Notes: generated by a model not told the origin, from the sequence alone. Positions 50,936 through 62,900 are shown, numbered from the stretch's first letter. The stretch: DNA of 64,000 nt from Channallabes apus (GCA_030522415.1 CM060118.1:20033151-20097150), one strand, 5' to 3'. Translations and numbers: made by a program.

Positions 50936-52655
50936 CCTATAGTTTCCCCAAAATATATTCTATTCTATTCTATTTCATTTAATTCTATTCTGTTCTATTA
51001 AAATCCTATTTCATTATATTTTTTATTACATACTTTTCACTATATCATATTTTACTCTATACTACACATTTAAATTTTTTGTTGCATCTTTTATTATAAT
51101 AAATAATATTTTCTATTCTATGAATTCTATGACACTTTCTATGAATCTTAGTTTATCTATTTAGTCTTCATTCTATCCGATCCTAACCTACCATATCCTA
51201 TGCTATCACATTTATCATTTGTTTTCCAGCCTCTTAAATTATATACTTTTTTTTAATTAAATCTTATCATTCTATTCTATTCTTGTCTATGATACTAAAT
51301 CCCAATTCATCACGTTCTATCACTTACCCTTTATTATGTAATATTCTATTATATGCCATATATATTTATTCTATTATGTCCTATGCTAATCTGTTATATT
51401 AAACCTGAGTCTATCTATTTAATCCTATTCCATTCCATTGAATTCCTTCATATTATTTTGTATTTCATCATATCCTATTGTTCTATTCTATTCAATAATA
51501 TTACATTTCACTCTACCTATTTTACTTTATACTCTTTTGTTATGTCAGATTCTATTTTATTGCATTTTATTTAATTCCATTCCCCTAATCCCATTTCATA
51601 TTTTCCCTATTCTATGCCATGATATTTAATCTCAGTTCATCTATTTAATCCTACAGACTCACAGTCCATTATATTGTATTCCATTCCATTAATCCAGTTT
51701 TATCCTATCACATGCTATCCTATCCCATTTGTTTCAGCATTTATTCTATTTTATTCTGGTCTATTTTATTCTATTTTGTCACAATACATGTCATTTTATT
51801 TTGCTATTCCTATACTATAATTATTTTCAGTCTGTCAAATTTTAAATCTCATTCCATTTTCCCATTCTATTCTATTACATACATTTATATATTCTATACA
51901 TTCTATATATTCTATATTCTATTCTATACATTTCATTTTACTCTATGTGTCCTGTTCTGTAATATTGTATTTCAGTTTATGCATTTAATCCTGTAACTAT
52001 AGTTTCCCAGAATTATATTCTATTCCCTTCCTTTCAATTCAATTCAATTCCATTCCATTTCTAAATCCCATTTTATCCCATAAATTTCCAGCCCCTGCTA
52101 TTAAATGCAGCACCTTTTATTAAATCCTATTCAATTGTGTCCTATTCTATTCTATGATATTAAATCCCAGTTTATCTATTTAATATACTATATACTTATA
52201 GTTTATTCTGTTTTGTGACAGTATATCCTGTTTTTCTTTGTTCCTGATTTTCCAACTTTAATTCTATTCTATTCTTTTTATGCCATTCTGTCCTCATGAA
52301 TCAAATATTATAATTTTCAGTTTTATAATATAACTTCTATTCTATTAAATCCCATGCTTTGTCTTGGCATTGGTGGCTTAGTGGTAGGTTTCTTGCCACC
52401 CATGCAGCAGGCCTAGGTTCAATTCCCGAGCCACTATATGTAGTGCTGGTCCTAAGCCTTAGTAAAATGGGACGGTTGCATCAGGAAGGGCATCTGACAT
52501 TATCATACTGTATGGTCTGCCTTTTGGCTGACCCATTCAGGGGGACAACAACAACTATTCTATCATGTTCTGTTCTATGTATTAATTACCAGTTCTCTGG
52601 TTAATCCTATAGACTCCCAGTCTATTCTATTCTATACTATTCACAATTTGTCTAT
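50936..52655. repeat. Degenerate ATTCT/ATTCC-type tract, about 1.7 kb
   Basis: Thymine-rich sequence in which TATTC, ATTCT, CATTCC, TTTAATCCTAT and similar pentanucleotide-based words recur throughout, with hardly any G. A higher-order phrase (TATTAAATCCCAGTTTATCTATTTAATCC or variants) returns several times, about every 200-300 bp (51400, 51630, 52150 and 52590). A tRNA-SINE (52364-52555) interrupts it, and a V-SINE sits at its right end. Small open frames are composition artefacts. Confidence 0.85.
52364..52555 (+). mobile_element. tRNA-derived SINE with ACA-type tail
   Basis: A box TGGCTTAGTGGTAGG (52374-52388) and B box GGTTCAATTCC (52416-52426) in a tRNA-like head. It is followed by a body containing GGTTGCATCAGGAAGGGCAT (52475-52494), a well-known fish SINE segment of RTE-tail type, and an ACAACAACAAC tail. 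Some of the body after 52510 is shortened. Target duplication not clear because the surroundings are repetitive. Confidence 0.82.
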
Positions 52656-52667
52656 TGAATCCTATAG
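52656..52667. repeat. 12-bp target duplication, left copy
   Basis: TGAATCCTATAG, identical to 53043-53054. Confidence 0.92.
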
Positions 52668-53042
52668 TTCATTCATTCATTTTCTATACCGCTTAATCCT
52701 GTGTTCAGGGTCGCGGGGGACCTGGAGCCCATCCCAGGAGACTTCGGGCACTAGGCAGGGTACACCCTGGACAGGGTGCCAATCCATCGCAGGGCACACA
52801 CACATACACACACTCACACACCCAATCACACGCTACGGGCAATTTAGGAACGCCAATTAGCCTAACCTGCATATCTTTGGACTGTGGGAGGAAACCGGAG
52901 TACCCGGAGGAAACCCACCAAGCACGGGGAGAACATGCAAACTCCATGCACACAGAGACGGGAATCGAGCCTGGCCGGGGAATCGAACCCAGACCCTGGA
53001 GGTGCAAGGCGACAATGCTAACCACTACACCACCGTGCCGCC
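52668..53042 (-). mobile_element. Full-length V-domain SINE
   Basis: On the minus strand a tRNA-like head has an A box (TGGTGTAGTGGTTAG, 53032-53018) and a B box (GGTTCGATTCC, 52989-52979). Then comes the conserved central domain (CATGTTCTCCCCGTGCTTGG and CCGGTTTCCTCCCACAGTCC), a 3' part ending AAGCGGTATAGAAAATG, and a GAAT tail. It is flanked by an exact 12-bp duplication. The V-domain SINE superfamily is found across fishes. At 375 bp with clean duplications this looks like a complete, relatively young copy. Frames on both strands over it are not genes. Confidence 0.93.
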
Positions 53043-53054
53043 TGAATCCTATAG
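53043..53054. repeat. 12-bp target duplication, right copy
   Basis: TGAATCCTATAG, matching 52656-52667. Confidence 0.92.
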
Positions 53055-55191
53055 TCTCCTAGTTTATTTTATTATATTTTATTCTGTAAAATTATACTCT
53101 GTTTTGTCAATTTTTTTTTTATTTTCCAGCTTTGCTGCAAACAAAAAGCATGGCAACCATAAACAACACACAAGGAAGCACCTAGTAACAGCACTAGCTC
53201 TGGACAGCACCTGCTTTAGAGAATGATCAAATGTGGCAAAAGCCATCTGAAACTTGTCCCCTCTATTCAGAACCACAGCCACAGCGCAACATTCAGCACT
53301 GGCAAATGTCAACGGTGAGTTGAAGTGATTCTATATTGTTTCTCTCTCTCTTCAGCTTCTCATCAGCTTGTCAAGGAGCAGTCTGGTCACTCTAAATGGA
53401 GAAATTCCCAGCTTACTCATGCATACCACTGGCAAATTGTCCCCCTCAGATCCTGGCCCTGGCGTGTGATTTGCGCTAGACAGCGTGACACAGAGAGTCT
53501 CTGCCTCATTGGAAAAGGGCAGCTCAGAAATAGACAAACTAGTCCGAGAGGTGCATTTGAAGAAAATTGTATCTTTCAGAGCTAGGCAGCATGCCGAAGC
53601 AGGGAGGAAGACACCAGGAGAGGAGTGAGACGCCTTTTAGTGCTGACCTTGGCAAGGGAGTGGGTGGCCAGCAGCATTTGGAAAGGTCTCACTGAGGCTG
53701 TCGTGCATGTTATTGTCATCATACTACGAATTAGGAGGTGAGAGAGAAAGTGCGAGGGGGAAAGGAAACGGAGAGAAAGACAGGGAGCAAAATAACAAAC
53801 AACCTTCACAGAGGTGGCAAATAAGTGCTCCCTGAAGGGGCGGTTCACCAAACTCCAGAGGAAACATGTGCCAGCCTGGGCACCATAGTCAAATAAAGTG
53901 GCATTGAATGGAGGAATCAAATGAGTGAATCATGTATTCATCACAGATCAGTCTGCATGGAGAATGTAGAAGAGAAACTACATGATAAAGCATCAATGGG
54001 ACACCCACCAACAGTATCTAATTTACACTACGAGTGACTGTGTCCAGGACGATCATCTTTAATATTAATAAGGGCTTCATGCACCCCCTATGGACCGTGT
54101 GATTTCTGTCCCTGTATGTTCAGCCATGCGCCGCCACAAAACAACAGGCTGATTATTAATGCTTTAACCAACTTTGCCTTTAAGATATTCTTTAATAAGA
54201 GAGAACATCCCTTAGGAGTGAATTATATCAATTAGACAACACTCTTAAAAGAGGTTACAGAGCAATTCATAAATCAAGTTATGTGGGAAGACAAGATGAG
54301 CGAAAGAAAAAAAAGCATGCCCTGAATAACAATGGTATAGTATCAGTCGGGATAACAGCATGGGATCACATAGAGACCTGTTGAGAGCTTCAGTTACAAT
54401 AGTACAAAGATAAAATTCTGGCTTGTTACTGATGAGAAGAATGCAAAATGTGAAAGCAAAAGGCCACGCAGGTATATACGGTATGATGATACAGTATGCC
54501 TCCGCACATACACAAACACACACACACACACAAACATGCACACACAAGCCAATAGCAAAAAAATGCAAATCTTCAGCAGCAGCTACTTTTTTCTAGCTTT
54601 TTCACTTCTTTCCTTTGTGGAATAAGATTTGAAGCACTGTTTGCAAAAGGCACTAATTATCATGTACCACCCAGGAAAAATTTTCAAAGTGCACACATTT
54701 CTAGCCAGAAATACCAAACAGGGAGGTCTGTTAAATCACAAACTGTAATAAACATGATAGCTTTGAGAAGAAGTCTGCCCTTCATTGGCCCAAAATTTTT
54801 TATTTCTCCTTTGATTCTTAATCTCTTATCGTCTGCTATACAAATTATCACAACAGCTACTGACAACTTTACTACATTCTGAATCGCCAATAAAGCTAGC
54901 AGAAGAATTATCCTGCATAGAGAAATATTTTGTTAACAGATGCTGTAAGGAAAGCTTCTTTCTGGCCTGGTGACCCCACCAATGAAATCAACTGAAAATG
55001 TTCCACTCCATTAATGCAGAAACACTGCAATCATCTTACTAAAGCCTTCACTAACAGCCACTGAAACCTTCCAAGACTTTTTATAGCCATCTCCCAAATC
55101 AAATCCTTTAAGAAAACTTTATCCTTCATCATCAGTGCACTGAAACTAGTCAGAAAAGAAACTGCTTTTCAGAAAAAAAGGGTACCAAAGT
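53055..55191. other. Unique non-coding DNA, possible exon signals
   Basis: A splice-like pair brackets 44 nt at 53272-53315. A strong acceptor (TTTCTCTCTCTCTTCAG) ends at about 53356, before 225 nt open in one frame (SHQLVKEQSGHSKW...). Neither reading matches a family I know. The sequence 53360-53720 could equally be a conserved non-coding element. An AC repeat lies at 54514-54545. No other features. Confidence 0.35.
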
Positions 55192-55498
55192 GTTGCCTCG
55201 CTTATCACTGGGGTGATACGGTATGTTTTTTTTTTTATGTACACTATAACTATGTTATGTGAATGATTCAAATTAAAGCTACATAAGTTGTAGGCTTAAG
55301 GGTAACATACTAGTAAGAAAAATCCTGATACAATATTGTTATGATACAGTACCTGGTTGCTGATTTAATTGTGTTGCGATTTGTATATATAATTCTGCCC
55401 TTCTTTCCATTGGCCTAACCTTATCTATTATATATCTATATATCTATATTTATATATACACCTTTTTTAATAGTTTAGAGCGCAATAAATCGAGGATT
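55192..55498. mobile_element. Possible MITE with CCTCGCTTATC / GATTTATTGCG ends
   Basis: Left text TTGCCTCGCTTATCACTGGG and right text GCGCAATAAATCGAGGATTA are imperfect inverses in an AT-rich 0.3-kb stretch, like a repeat common in fish genomes. Target duplication not resolved. Confidence 0.35.
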
Positions 55499-55685
55499 AT
55501 AAAGGAACAGTGTAATTTTTCGACTTCTAATGTTTCGACTTCTTCTTAAACACATATACTGTATACATATAATAATCTATTGTTTTAAAAATCATTTTTA
55601 AAGTCAGTGCTCCGATAAGTGAATTGTCACACAACACAATCGTGATATGTATGTTAATAGATTTTTCCCTGTCCCTAATTATTTC

Positions 55686-55710
55686 TGTTTGTTTGTTTGT
55701 TTGTTTGTTT
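55686..55710. repeat. TTTG tetranucleotide repeat
   Basis: Six clean GTTT units. Confidence 0.9.
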
Positions 55711-55871
55711 TCTTTTGTTTTGTTTCTGAGAGGGCATAACTTGCATAAGCATGTTCATCTTAACAATTTAATTTCATTACCAATCAACAACATACTGATC
55801 ATTATCGCAATATTGTGGCTTTCGTAACTGTGAAGGCAGAAATATGCAAATTACCACAACAAATCACAGGC

Positions 55872-56195
55872 ATTGTGACTAGGGCTGCACAATTTTTTCC
55901 GAAAAAAAAATCGCATTTCAGTTATCACGAAAAAATCTTTCTTTTTTAAAATTAAATGTATAATTTTTATTTAAATGTATTTATCTATGCTAACAATAAA
56001 TAATGGCACAAATGATGTCATTATGAGGATTTTGTCCATATTTATTTATGGCCTCAAACAAACAAAAAAAATTTCATTCCCGACTATGCATCTATTACCT
56101 GCAAAAAATTGCTGCCTGTCCCGATGAAATAATTGCACAGGTCCATATTGAGATTTCAATCTTTGTGCGATTAATCGTGCAGCACTAATTCTGAC
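55872..56195. mobile_element. hAT-type MITE with 8-bp target duplication
   Basis: Element 55880-56187 (308 bp) begins TAGGGCTGCACAAT and ends with the inverse ATCGTGCAGCACTA. It is flanked by ATTGTGAC (55872-55879) and ATTCTGAC (56188-56195), seven of eight identical. GGGCTGCACGAT-type ends with an 8-bp duplication are typical of a very common fish hAT miniature family. No coding capacity. Confidence 0.85.
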
Positions 56196-57889
56196 CATTC
56201 TATCCCTTCTAGACTTGCGCTCTGTGAATGATTTAAATAACACAATCATCGACATAATCAAAAAATAATAATAATGGCTACTTATTGATATAATCTGTAC
56301 TTATTATTTTCAGACTTTGTAGTCTTGTCACCACTGTTTACTTCTGCTCTTGTCCATTGCTTGTATTTCATGTGAAGCACAAGACTGCGAATCTGGGATA
56401 AATATAATCAGCTTCTAACATTACATGGCAGAAATGACAAAAAATACATAAATACATTTTAAAAAGATTGTTTAAAGTCAGGACTCATCACAGGTTCATG
56501 GATATGCTTTAATCGATTGTAAAGTACAGTATATCACCATATCAGTGAACAACTATAGAGCGGCAACCTGCTTTATCTGCCCAAACCACAAACCCTACAT
56601 AGCTGTAGGTACAGTAATAAGACTTACTGTACTAATTAATGTGTACTTGTAGTATAAACGTACTAGCTCCTGTTAAGTTTAACACTGAGGTCAAATTCTA
56701 AAATGAATTCCTATTAATTATGAATTAAATAGTCTCTTATTATCCATGTGTCCACTTACTTATAATGACTGGTGAATTATGTCTGTAGACAAGTCAAGGT
56801 ATAGATGAACAGTAAGCGTGATGCCTCTGCCACTGTGCTGCCTTCATAGTCCACTTAACACACACTGCAGACAGACTAATTACCATGGGGCTCTGTGTAC
56901 CCCTCCAACCCCTTAACACAACACCTAAAACACTCTGCCTGAGCTACCCCCCCCCCCCCCCACACACACACACACACACACAAACCTTCCCCACAGCCAC
57001 GGGACATGCTGACAGTAATCTCCTAGTGACAGCGCGTGGACGTGCCGTCATTAAGCTGCCCATGTTATTGAGATGATAGCCCTGAGAACACGGCCACTGT
57101 GCCAAAGACACTGAAGCTTTGAGCTCTTCCTCTCCCAAAGACAATGAGATAAAAAGAGAAAAGGAGAAGAAGACAGAGTGCACCCCTTCCTGTGAGCCAC
57201 ACCATCCACACACAGCTCTGATGCTGTGCCTTGAAATGCAACGTTGCCAAGGGATATTCTACCGTCTGCACGTTGGATTTAATTAAATATAAAACTGAGT
57301 TAAATATATCTCTTACTGGATTTCTTTTCTTTCTTCTTTTTTTTTTTTTTTTTTTAATCTGGCACCAAGAAGTGGAACGAGCTTGGACAAGCCAGAACGA
57401 TTTAAGCATGCGGGAAAGCTTGCTGTGTCCCCTCGACATAAATGTAAAAAAATTCACATCCTCCCTGTGAAAAACAGAAAAATATGTATGATCAGAAAAA
57501 GAGAGAGAGAGAGAGAGAGAGAGAAGAGAAAAACTTTCCTCCCCCTCCTCCCTATTTCAGAGTGGCCTGACAGGGGAACAGATGGCAATTTAAGCGGAGA
57601 ATTTATGAGCGCCACAATCTTAATGTTGCATAAAGAAAAGAAAAAGACTCGCATCAAACCCACTGACAAATGTACTTGCTAATATTAATGCGTTCCTCAT
57701 TCATCCAATATGCTTCCTAATTGCTTTTCTGTACACAGTAATATGGCACCTGCTGCTCAGCCCGTGCTCCGGCGTTCGGGAACGAGGCATGGCGGCCGGC
57801 GCCACCGGCCCTCTCGCCGTGATGAATGCAGGGCCGTGCATCACGCACTGCGCCTGTCAGGCATCGTAATTAAAATTTTAGACTTACAG

Positions 57890-57926
<37 letters not shown>

Positions 57927-58772
57927 GAGGGGGGCTTAAGGAGCGGTAAACAATCAACACACAAACACGGCCACTGCTCAGAGCCATCTTTACAATTAGA
58001 CCACTCATTCTACATGTCTCAAGAGCAAAGACACAGACAGAGAGATAGAGAAAGAGATAGAGAAAGAGAGAGAGGGAGGGAGGGATGAAAGAATATCCAG
58101 CAAATTACATAAAATGGACTGCATTGAGTGTGTGCAAACCAAAGAAATTAATACATGATAAAAATAAATGGAAGTGCGTCCTTTTAAGTGTTATTTAAAA
58201 CATATTTTTATGTCATCACTGTGCACTGTTTTAAAACTGTTACAGTTCACCTCCACTCGCCTGCACCAGGCTTACTGCAAAGTAATACATTTACTTAACC
58301 CAAAAAGGCATTCAAATTGATATCCATAATCAGCATTAGGCATCTAATGAAGGTTGAGCTTTGCCCCCCCCCCCCCACATCTTCTGTACTGTATGTCTTA
58401 CTATGCATACCATTTTACAGTAGACATGGAGTCCTTTGACATTTCCTGAATTAGGCCTCATAGTTAATTTGTGGAATTACACCTTGTGCAGAGTCATTTG
58501 GGATCATGTGAGCGACTCCCTATAGCTCCTGTCATTAACTCTATAACAGCTGGTGTTAAATGCACTAAATTGTAATATAATGAGCATGTGAATTGCAGGC
58601 AATTACAGAGTTAAATTGAATAAATCCTTAGAGCAATAAAGTGTCCTTTTGCTTTTACATCAGGCATAACTGATGCAAATTTATTTATGCATTCTGATAT
58701 CAGGGATAAGACACCACATACAGTAGCATCTTTCACAGTCAAATGAAAGAAATAGCTTCTTCAATAACTTTT
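56196..58772. other. Unique non-coding DNA with simple repeats
   Basis: Simple repeats: C run plus CA at 56947-56982, T run at 57337-57355, GA arrays at 57500-57528, 57893-57922 and 58036-58084, C run at 58364-58376. Positions 57540-57890 are high in complexity, CpG-containing and include a GGCCGG/CCGGCC inverted repeat (57794-57810), followed by CATCGTAATTAAAATTTTAG. They may be conserved regulatory DNA. No exon is supported. Confidence 0.4.
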
Positions 58773-59422
58773 CATGTGTACTGTTGGGGGAAGTAACTAA
58801 TTACTATACATTACAAAATTACTGCCTTAAAAAATAATCAGTTACATTACAGCGCTACTTTCTGGTAAAAGTAACTAGTTACGGTAATTTTCCATTGCAG
58901 AAAATGAACTCCTTTGTGATTCCTCATGCATGTTGTTTTAGTCAAGACCTTTATAATTATTCTACCATCATCACTCAGCGAAGTTTGGCCCATAATCTGT
59001 AATCTGTAAAATTACTAATACCCCTATCTCACCTATGCGGTTTCGCGCAGTAGCCATAAGTACGGTTCATCATGATTCACCGCAAGTGAATGTTTGCTTG
59101 TGATTAGGTTTCCATCTTTCCGCGCGTCGGTCCTCGCACAATCAAAGTTGAGGTGAGATAGAGGTATAACAGCAGAAATAACAGAGGGGGCGGGGCTTGT
59201 ACTGCAGGACGACTTTCACACACACACACACACACACACACAATAACGGATTGGGAATGACTGCCGTCTGGCTCACGTATTGCATAAATTGTCTGAATAA
59301 TAGATTACATTTTTGAAAAATTTACTAAATGGCGGATATAACGCGTTAGATTACTCATTACATCAAAAAAGTAATCCAAGTACTCTAACGCATTACTTTG
59401 TAACACGTTACACCCAACACTG
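58773..59422. mobile_element. Non-autonomous DNA transposon with TGTTGGG ends
   Basis: Left end TACTGTTGGGGGAAGTAACT and the inverse of the right end (CAGTGTTGGGTGTAACGTGT) share the tip. Sub-terminal DNA on both sides is packed with TTAC/GTAAC words (AACTAGTTACGG, ACGCGTTAGATTAC). The structure suggests a hAT-type element, but the flanking bases do not give a clear duplication. The interior holds a smaller MITE (59019-59166) and a CA repeat (59217-59242). Confidence 0.6.
59016..59169. mobile_element. Small MITE with TAA duplication, nested
   Basis: Element 59019-59166 (148 bp) starts TACCCCTATCTCACCT and ends with its inverse AGGTGAGATAGAGGTA (15 of 16 matching). It is flanked by TAA on both sides (59016-59018, 59167-59169). 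A 3-bp TAA target fits PIF/Harbinger-type elements. The interior is CpG-rich (TTTCGCGCAG, TTTCCGCGCGTC). Confidence 0.8.
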
Positions 59423-59484
59423 TTCACTGTTCACTGGAATATCTATCTCCAGTTATTTCTCCCTAAAATGTATACAATGATTGA

Positions 59485-59507
59485 TACACACACACACACA
59501 CACACAG

Positions 59508-59534
<27 letters not shown>
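59485..59534. repeat. CA microsatellite
   Basis: Near-pure CA array with one CAGACA interruption, leading straight into the terminus of the Tc1 relic at 59535. Confidence 0.95.
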
Positions 59535-59538
<4 letters not shown>

Positions 59539-59965
59539 CAACAGTTTGGAAACACCTTCTAATTGACTGTTTCTATTTTACTGCTTTTGCTACTATTTTG
59601 CATATTATTATATTACAATATTAGCGATTTCAAAACTATGAAATAACATACGGCATTCTGTAATTAATTAACAACACCAACAACAGTCAGTTGTTATTTT
59701 AAGACGTGGAGGTCAGCTGTTCTAGAATAGTTCTTGCATGAACAGTATTGTCAAGTTCATTTGCAAAACCCTTCAAGCAGCATGATGAAACTGGCTCTCA
59801 TGAAGACAATCTCTGGAAAGCAAGACCAAAACTCACCTCTGCTGCAGAGGAGAAGTTCATTTCGAGTTACCAGCCTTAAAAATCACCAATTAACAAACAG
59901 CACCACAGATTAGAGCCGTTATGCTGTTGAAAGGAGATTTGCAAGATTTGCTGTATTAATGCAAA
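59535..59965 (+). mobile_element. Truncated Tc1-family relic, fifth family
   Basis: Starts CAGTCAACAGTTTGGAAACA, close to the inverted end of a salmon-type Tc1 family. It continues with AT-rich arm and transposase N-terminal sequence, then stops being recognisable near 59965. The right half, including the catalytic domain and right arm, is missing. Confidence 0.78.
59755..59935 (+). pseudogene. Transposase N-terminal fragment
   Basis: Readable pieces include HDETGSHEDNLWKARPKLTS and AAEEKF. These correspond to the first HTH and linker region of a Tc1-type transposase. A stop follows near 59880, after which a further piece resembling the second HTH is legible. No catalytic residues remain. 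Confidence 0.75.
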
Positions 59966-62900
59966 TGAATACAGGCTGGAATTTTATATATATATATATG
60001 ATTACAAACCAGTATTTATTTATCACACTTCAGGTAAACAGTTTTTTTCTTGTGCCGTGTCTTCTACACCTCCTTTATAGCCCCACACACAGTGAGTGAG
60101 AGTAAGTTAGCGAGTGAGTGAGGCGTGTTCTCCGTGGTCGGGCATGCTTATTGTAAAGGAGGAATTGTGTTAGGCGTGTAATGGGGGGTGTTGTGCACCT
60201 GAAGGCACATGTCAACATGGGATCCCAGGAGCTGGCAGCAGCCAAGAGCCTCAGCTCTACACATCTGCTCTGCCTATTTCCAGTGGGCAAACTGCACATG
60301 CGCACACGGACACACACTCACACACACATAGACACACAGACAATCTGTATGATAAATAGCACTTACTAATGGTTGTCTTGTTAACATACGTTAACATACG
60401 TCAGACAAATGTCTAAAGTTTAAATGCTGGCTTCACCACACCCCGTGTGTAATGTGTTTCTGAGCGCAGGAAATGTTCAGTAGTTTGTTAAAGTGCCCTG
60501 TTTGGTTGCAGTGCTTTCTTCACCACCTGAAAAGCCCGGCACACAGCAATTATGCATGCAAGGAGTCAGAAAACCTCATGTGCAGCGCATTCACACCAGC
60601 GTACAGACAGCATTTAACACAGCATGGGAGCTCACACGCGAGCCTCAACACCATCCATTACTGCACTCATCCGCGAGATCCACGTCGCGAGACAGCTGTG
60701 AGTTCCTCCCAGCTTTCGCCTTGTTTTTCTCATCAAATGTAGCTCTTCTCGCTCAATGTCACTGCGAATCCATCGCACACGCACGTGGACCTGCTCAGGG
60801 CCTGCTGCAGCCACGTAATAATTGGGCTGTATTTTATGGTTTGTGTATTTTAAGATTGTGAGAAATGGCTCCACTGAATAAATCATTCATACATTTAGAG
60901 TGATTACCGGAGCGGGAAGTGGGAAGCTGGATCGCCCAAGATAGATTACCCATAATGCATTTCAAGAAGGCAACTAATTAGCAGAAGAAAGGTCAAGTAA
61001 AACCAGAAAGTGATTAGAGAGAGGAGAGAAAAAGGAGAGAGAGGAAGAATGAGAGAGTGCCAGGCGGAGAGAAAGAGCACGCTCACATACATTTAGTCAC
61101 TTTTGGAAAGATGCCAAATGTCTTTTTTTTCCTGCCACTGTAACTGAAAGCGCTTGCTTCAATATTTAATGAAATGCTTATGTTGCGGCACCTGGACACA
61201 TCCGCAGCTACACTGAACTGTTGCCTCCCAAGTGGGTCATTACTGTAGCCATTTGCAAAGGGCGCGGGCCTCTCTCTGCCCGCAATGATGCCAGGCTTCA
61301 GGAATCTGCTGCAAAACAGCAGGGGACAGTGGGAGGGAGGCGGTGCTGCTGCTCACCTACAGGGAGGACAGAGTGCAGAGTGAAAAACAAGCTGCAGAAA
61401 AAAAAAACCTACAGCACAACATCATAACCTAGGCATAAGCTACTCCCACAGAGACCTGCGACAGCACTGCCTGCAGCCAGACCCCTGCTAGCAGGGACAT
61501 CCGGAGACTATAGTGCTCTCTCCAGAAGGTCTGTTTTATGCAGATTTTTTTGTTTGCATCTTAGACCTTCATTTTTATCCCCCACCCACCCCACACACAC
61601 ACACCCTCCACTCCTTCAATGTTAATGATTGAATGCATCAATACCATCAGCCATCAACAGGGAGCAGATGTCCTGTCTTAGCGTGTGTTTCTCCAGGGCT
61701 GCAAGCTGCGCTTTAAAAAGCATTAGTGTGTGGAGTCCTGGCTGGCTCGCTTACTATGGCCTGCCGCACGCTTCCGCACACAGGTAATCCCAGGGCCTAA
61801 TGGAATTTAATTACTCCAACCACATTAATCATGCCTACAGTGGAGCACCCACTATTTTATCACCGCTCTAAGGGGTTATTAGTACAAATACACTGTCAAA
61901 CTGCATTATGCGGGCAGCGTTTTAGGTGCCATCCCTCACACATTTATTAAAATCTATATCAATATCTATCAGCAGACACTTTCTTCAAACGTGCATTAAG
62001 GCTTGTGAGAAAGTTTCCTGCCAGCAGGTGACTGTGGCCTGTAAAAGTTTCAGTTCATTAATTTTTTTTCCCTGCCACTTCTGCCCATCGTCGGTGCGAT
62101 TGATGGGACGAGACTGGCAAGGACAGTCATGGCAGAGCTTAAAGACAACACTCTGAAATGCATTAGCACAGAGGAGTCCAGAGCATTAGTCAGTGCATGC
62201 TATTAGAGAAGATATAAAGGTGAACAGTTTTTCCCGTTGCCATTTAACTCTGCCAATGTAGCACAGGTAATGTTTCACAGATAGAAGTTAAAAAGCAAAG
62301 CAGTGGCTTGGTATCTCTTGTGAAGCATTGACTTTTTTTTTTTTTTTCTTTAAGAATTTTACTGCAACATGAAGTGCAAATTATAGGCAGAAAAATACCA
62401 TTGCTGCATCATTACTCCATTAAATGTTTCAGATTACAGCGCGGTATGAATTCGGCTGAGAGGGATCATATTCGCACTTCTGTATTTCCCTTCCATATGA
62501 ACCGCTGTAAATTTACACACCAAACACATGTCTGTTTCCAAGAGAGCAACAATGATGAAATTTATAACCTTAACAATTTTATATTCATTCCCAAAAGTTA
62601 CTAACCTAAGAACCAGGTGCTGGTTTCTTCTGTTTTAATTATTATTTCAAGCCATGAAATGAAAATCAATAAGCGGATTCTCTGGTCACTCGTTATCCCG
62701 GTGAACATATTTTATAGTAAAATAAAATGGTGCAATAATAAAGAGTGGAATTTGAGTCCTGCTGCTCTGGATACTCAAAGGTCAGGGAAATTAATTTTAC
62801 AGGAAGTAAGGGAAAAGAAAAAAGAAAGACGCAAAACCACAATAAAACTTGTGTAATAGGAAACATTTCAAGCAGCAGGTATTTCACTATTCACTCTGTC

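Noticed and set aside
57710..57949. Arg/Ser-rich frame as a small basic protein
   Set aside because: Its C-terminus is a GA-repeat Arg-Glu run. The upstream part is better explained as a non-coding CpG block.
60473..60861. Two overlapping plus-strand frames of about 90 and 122 codons in GC-rich DNA
   Set aside because: No recognisable domain, no splice or Kozak support, and two competing frames of similar quality.
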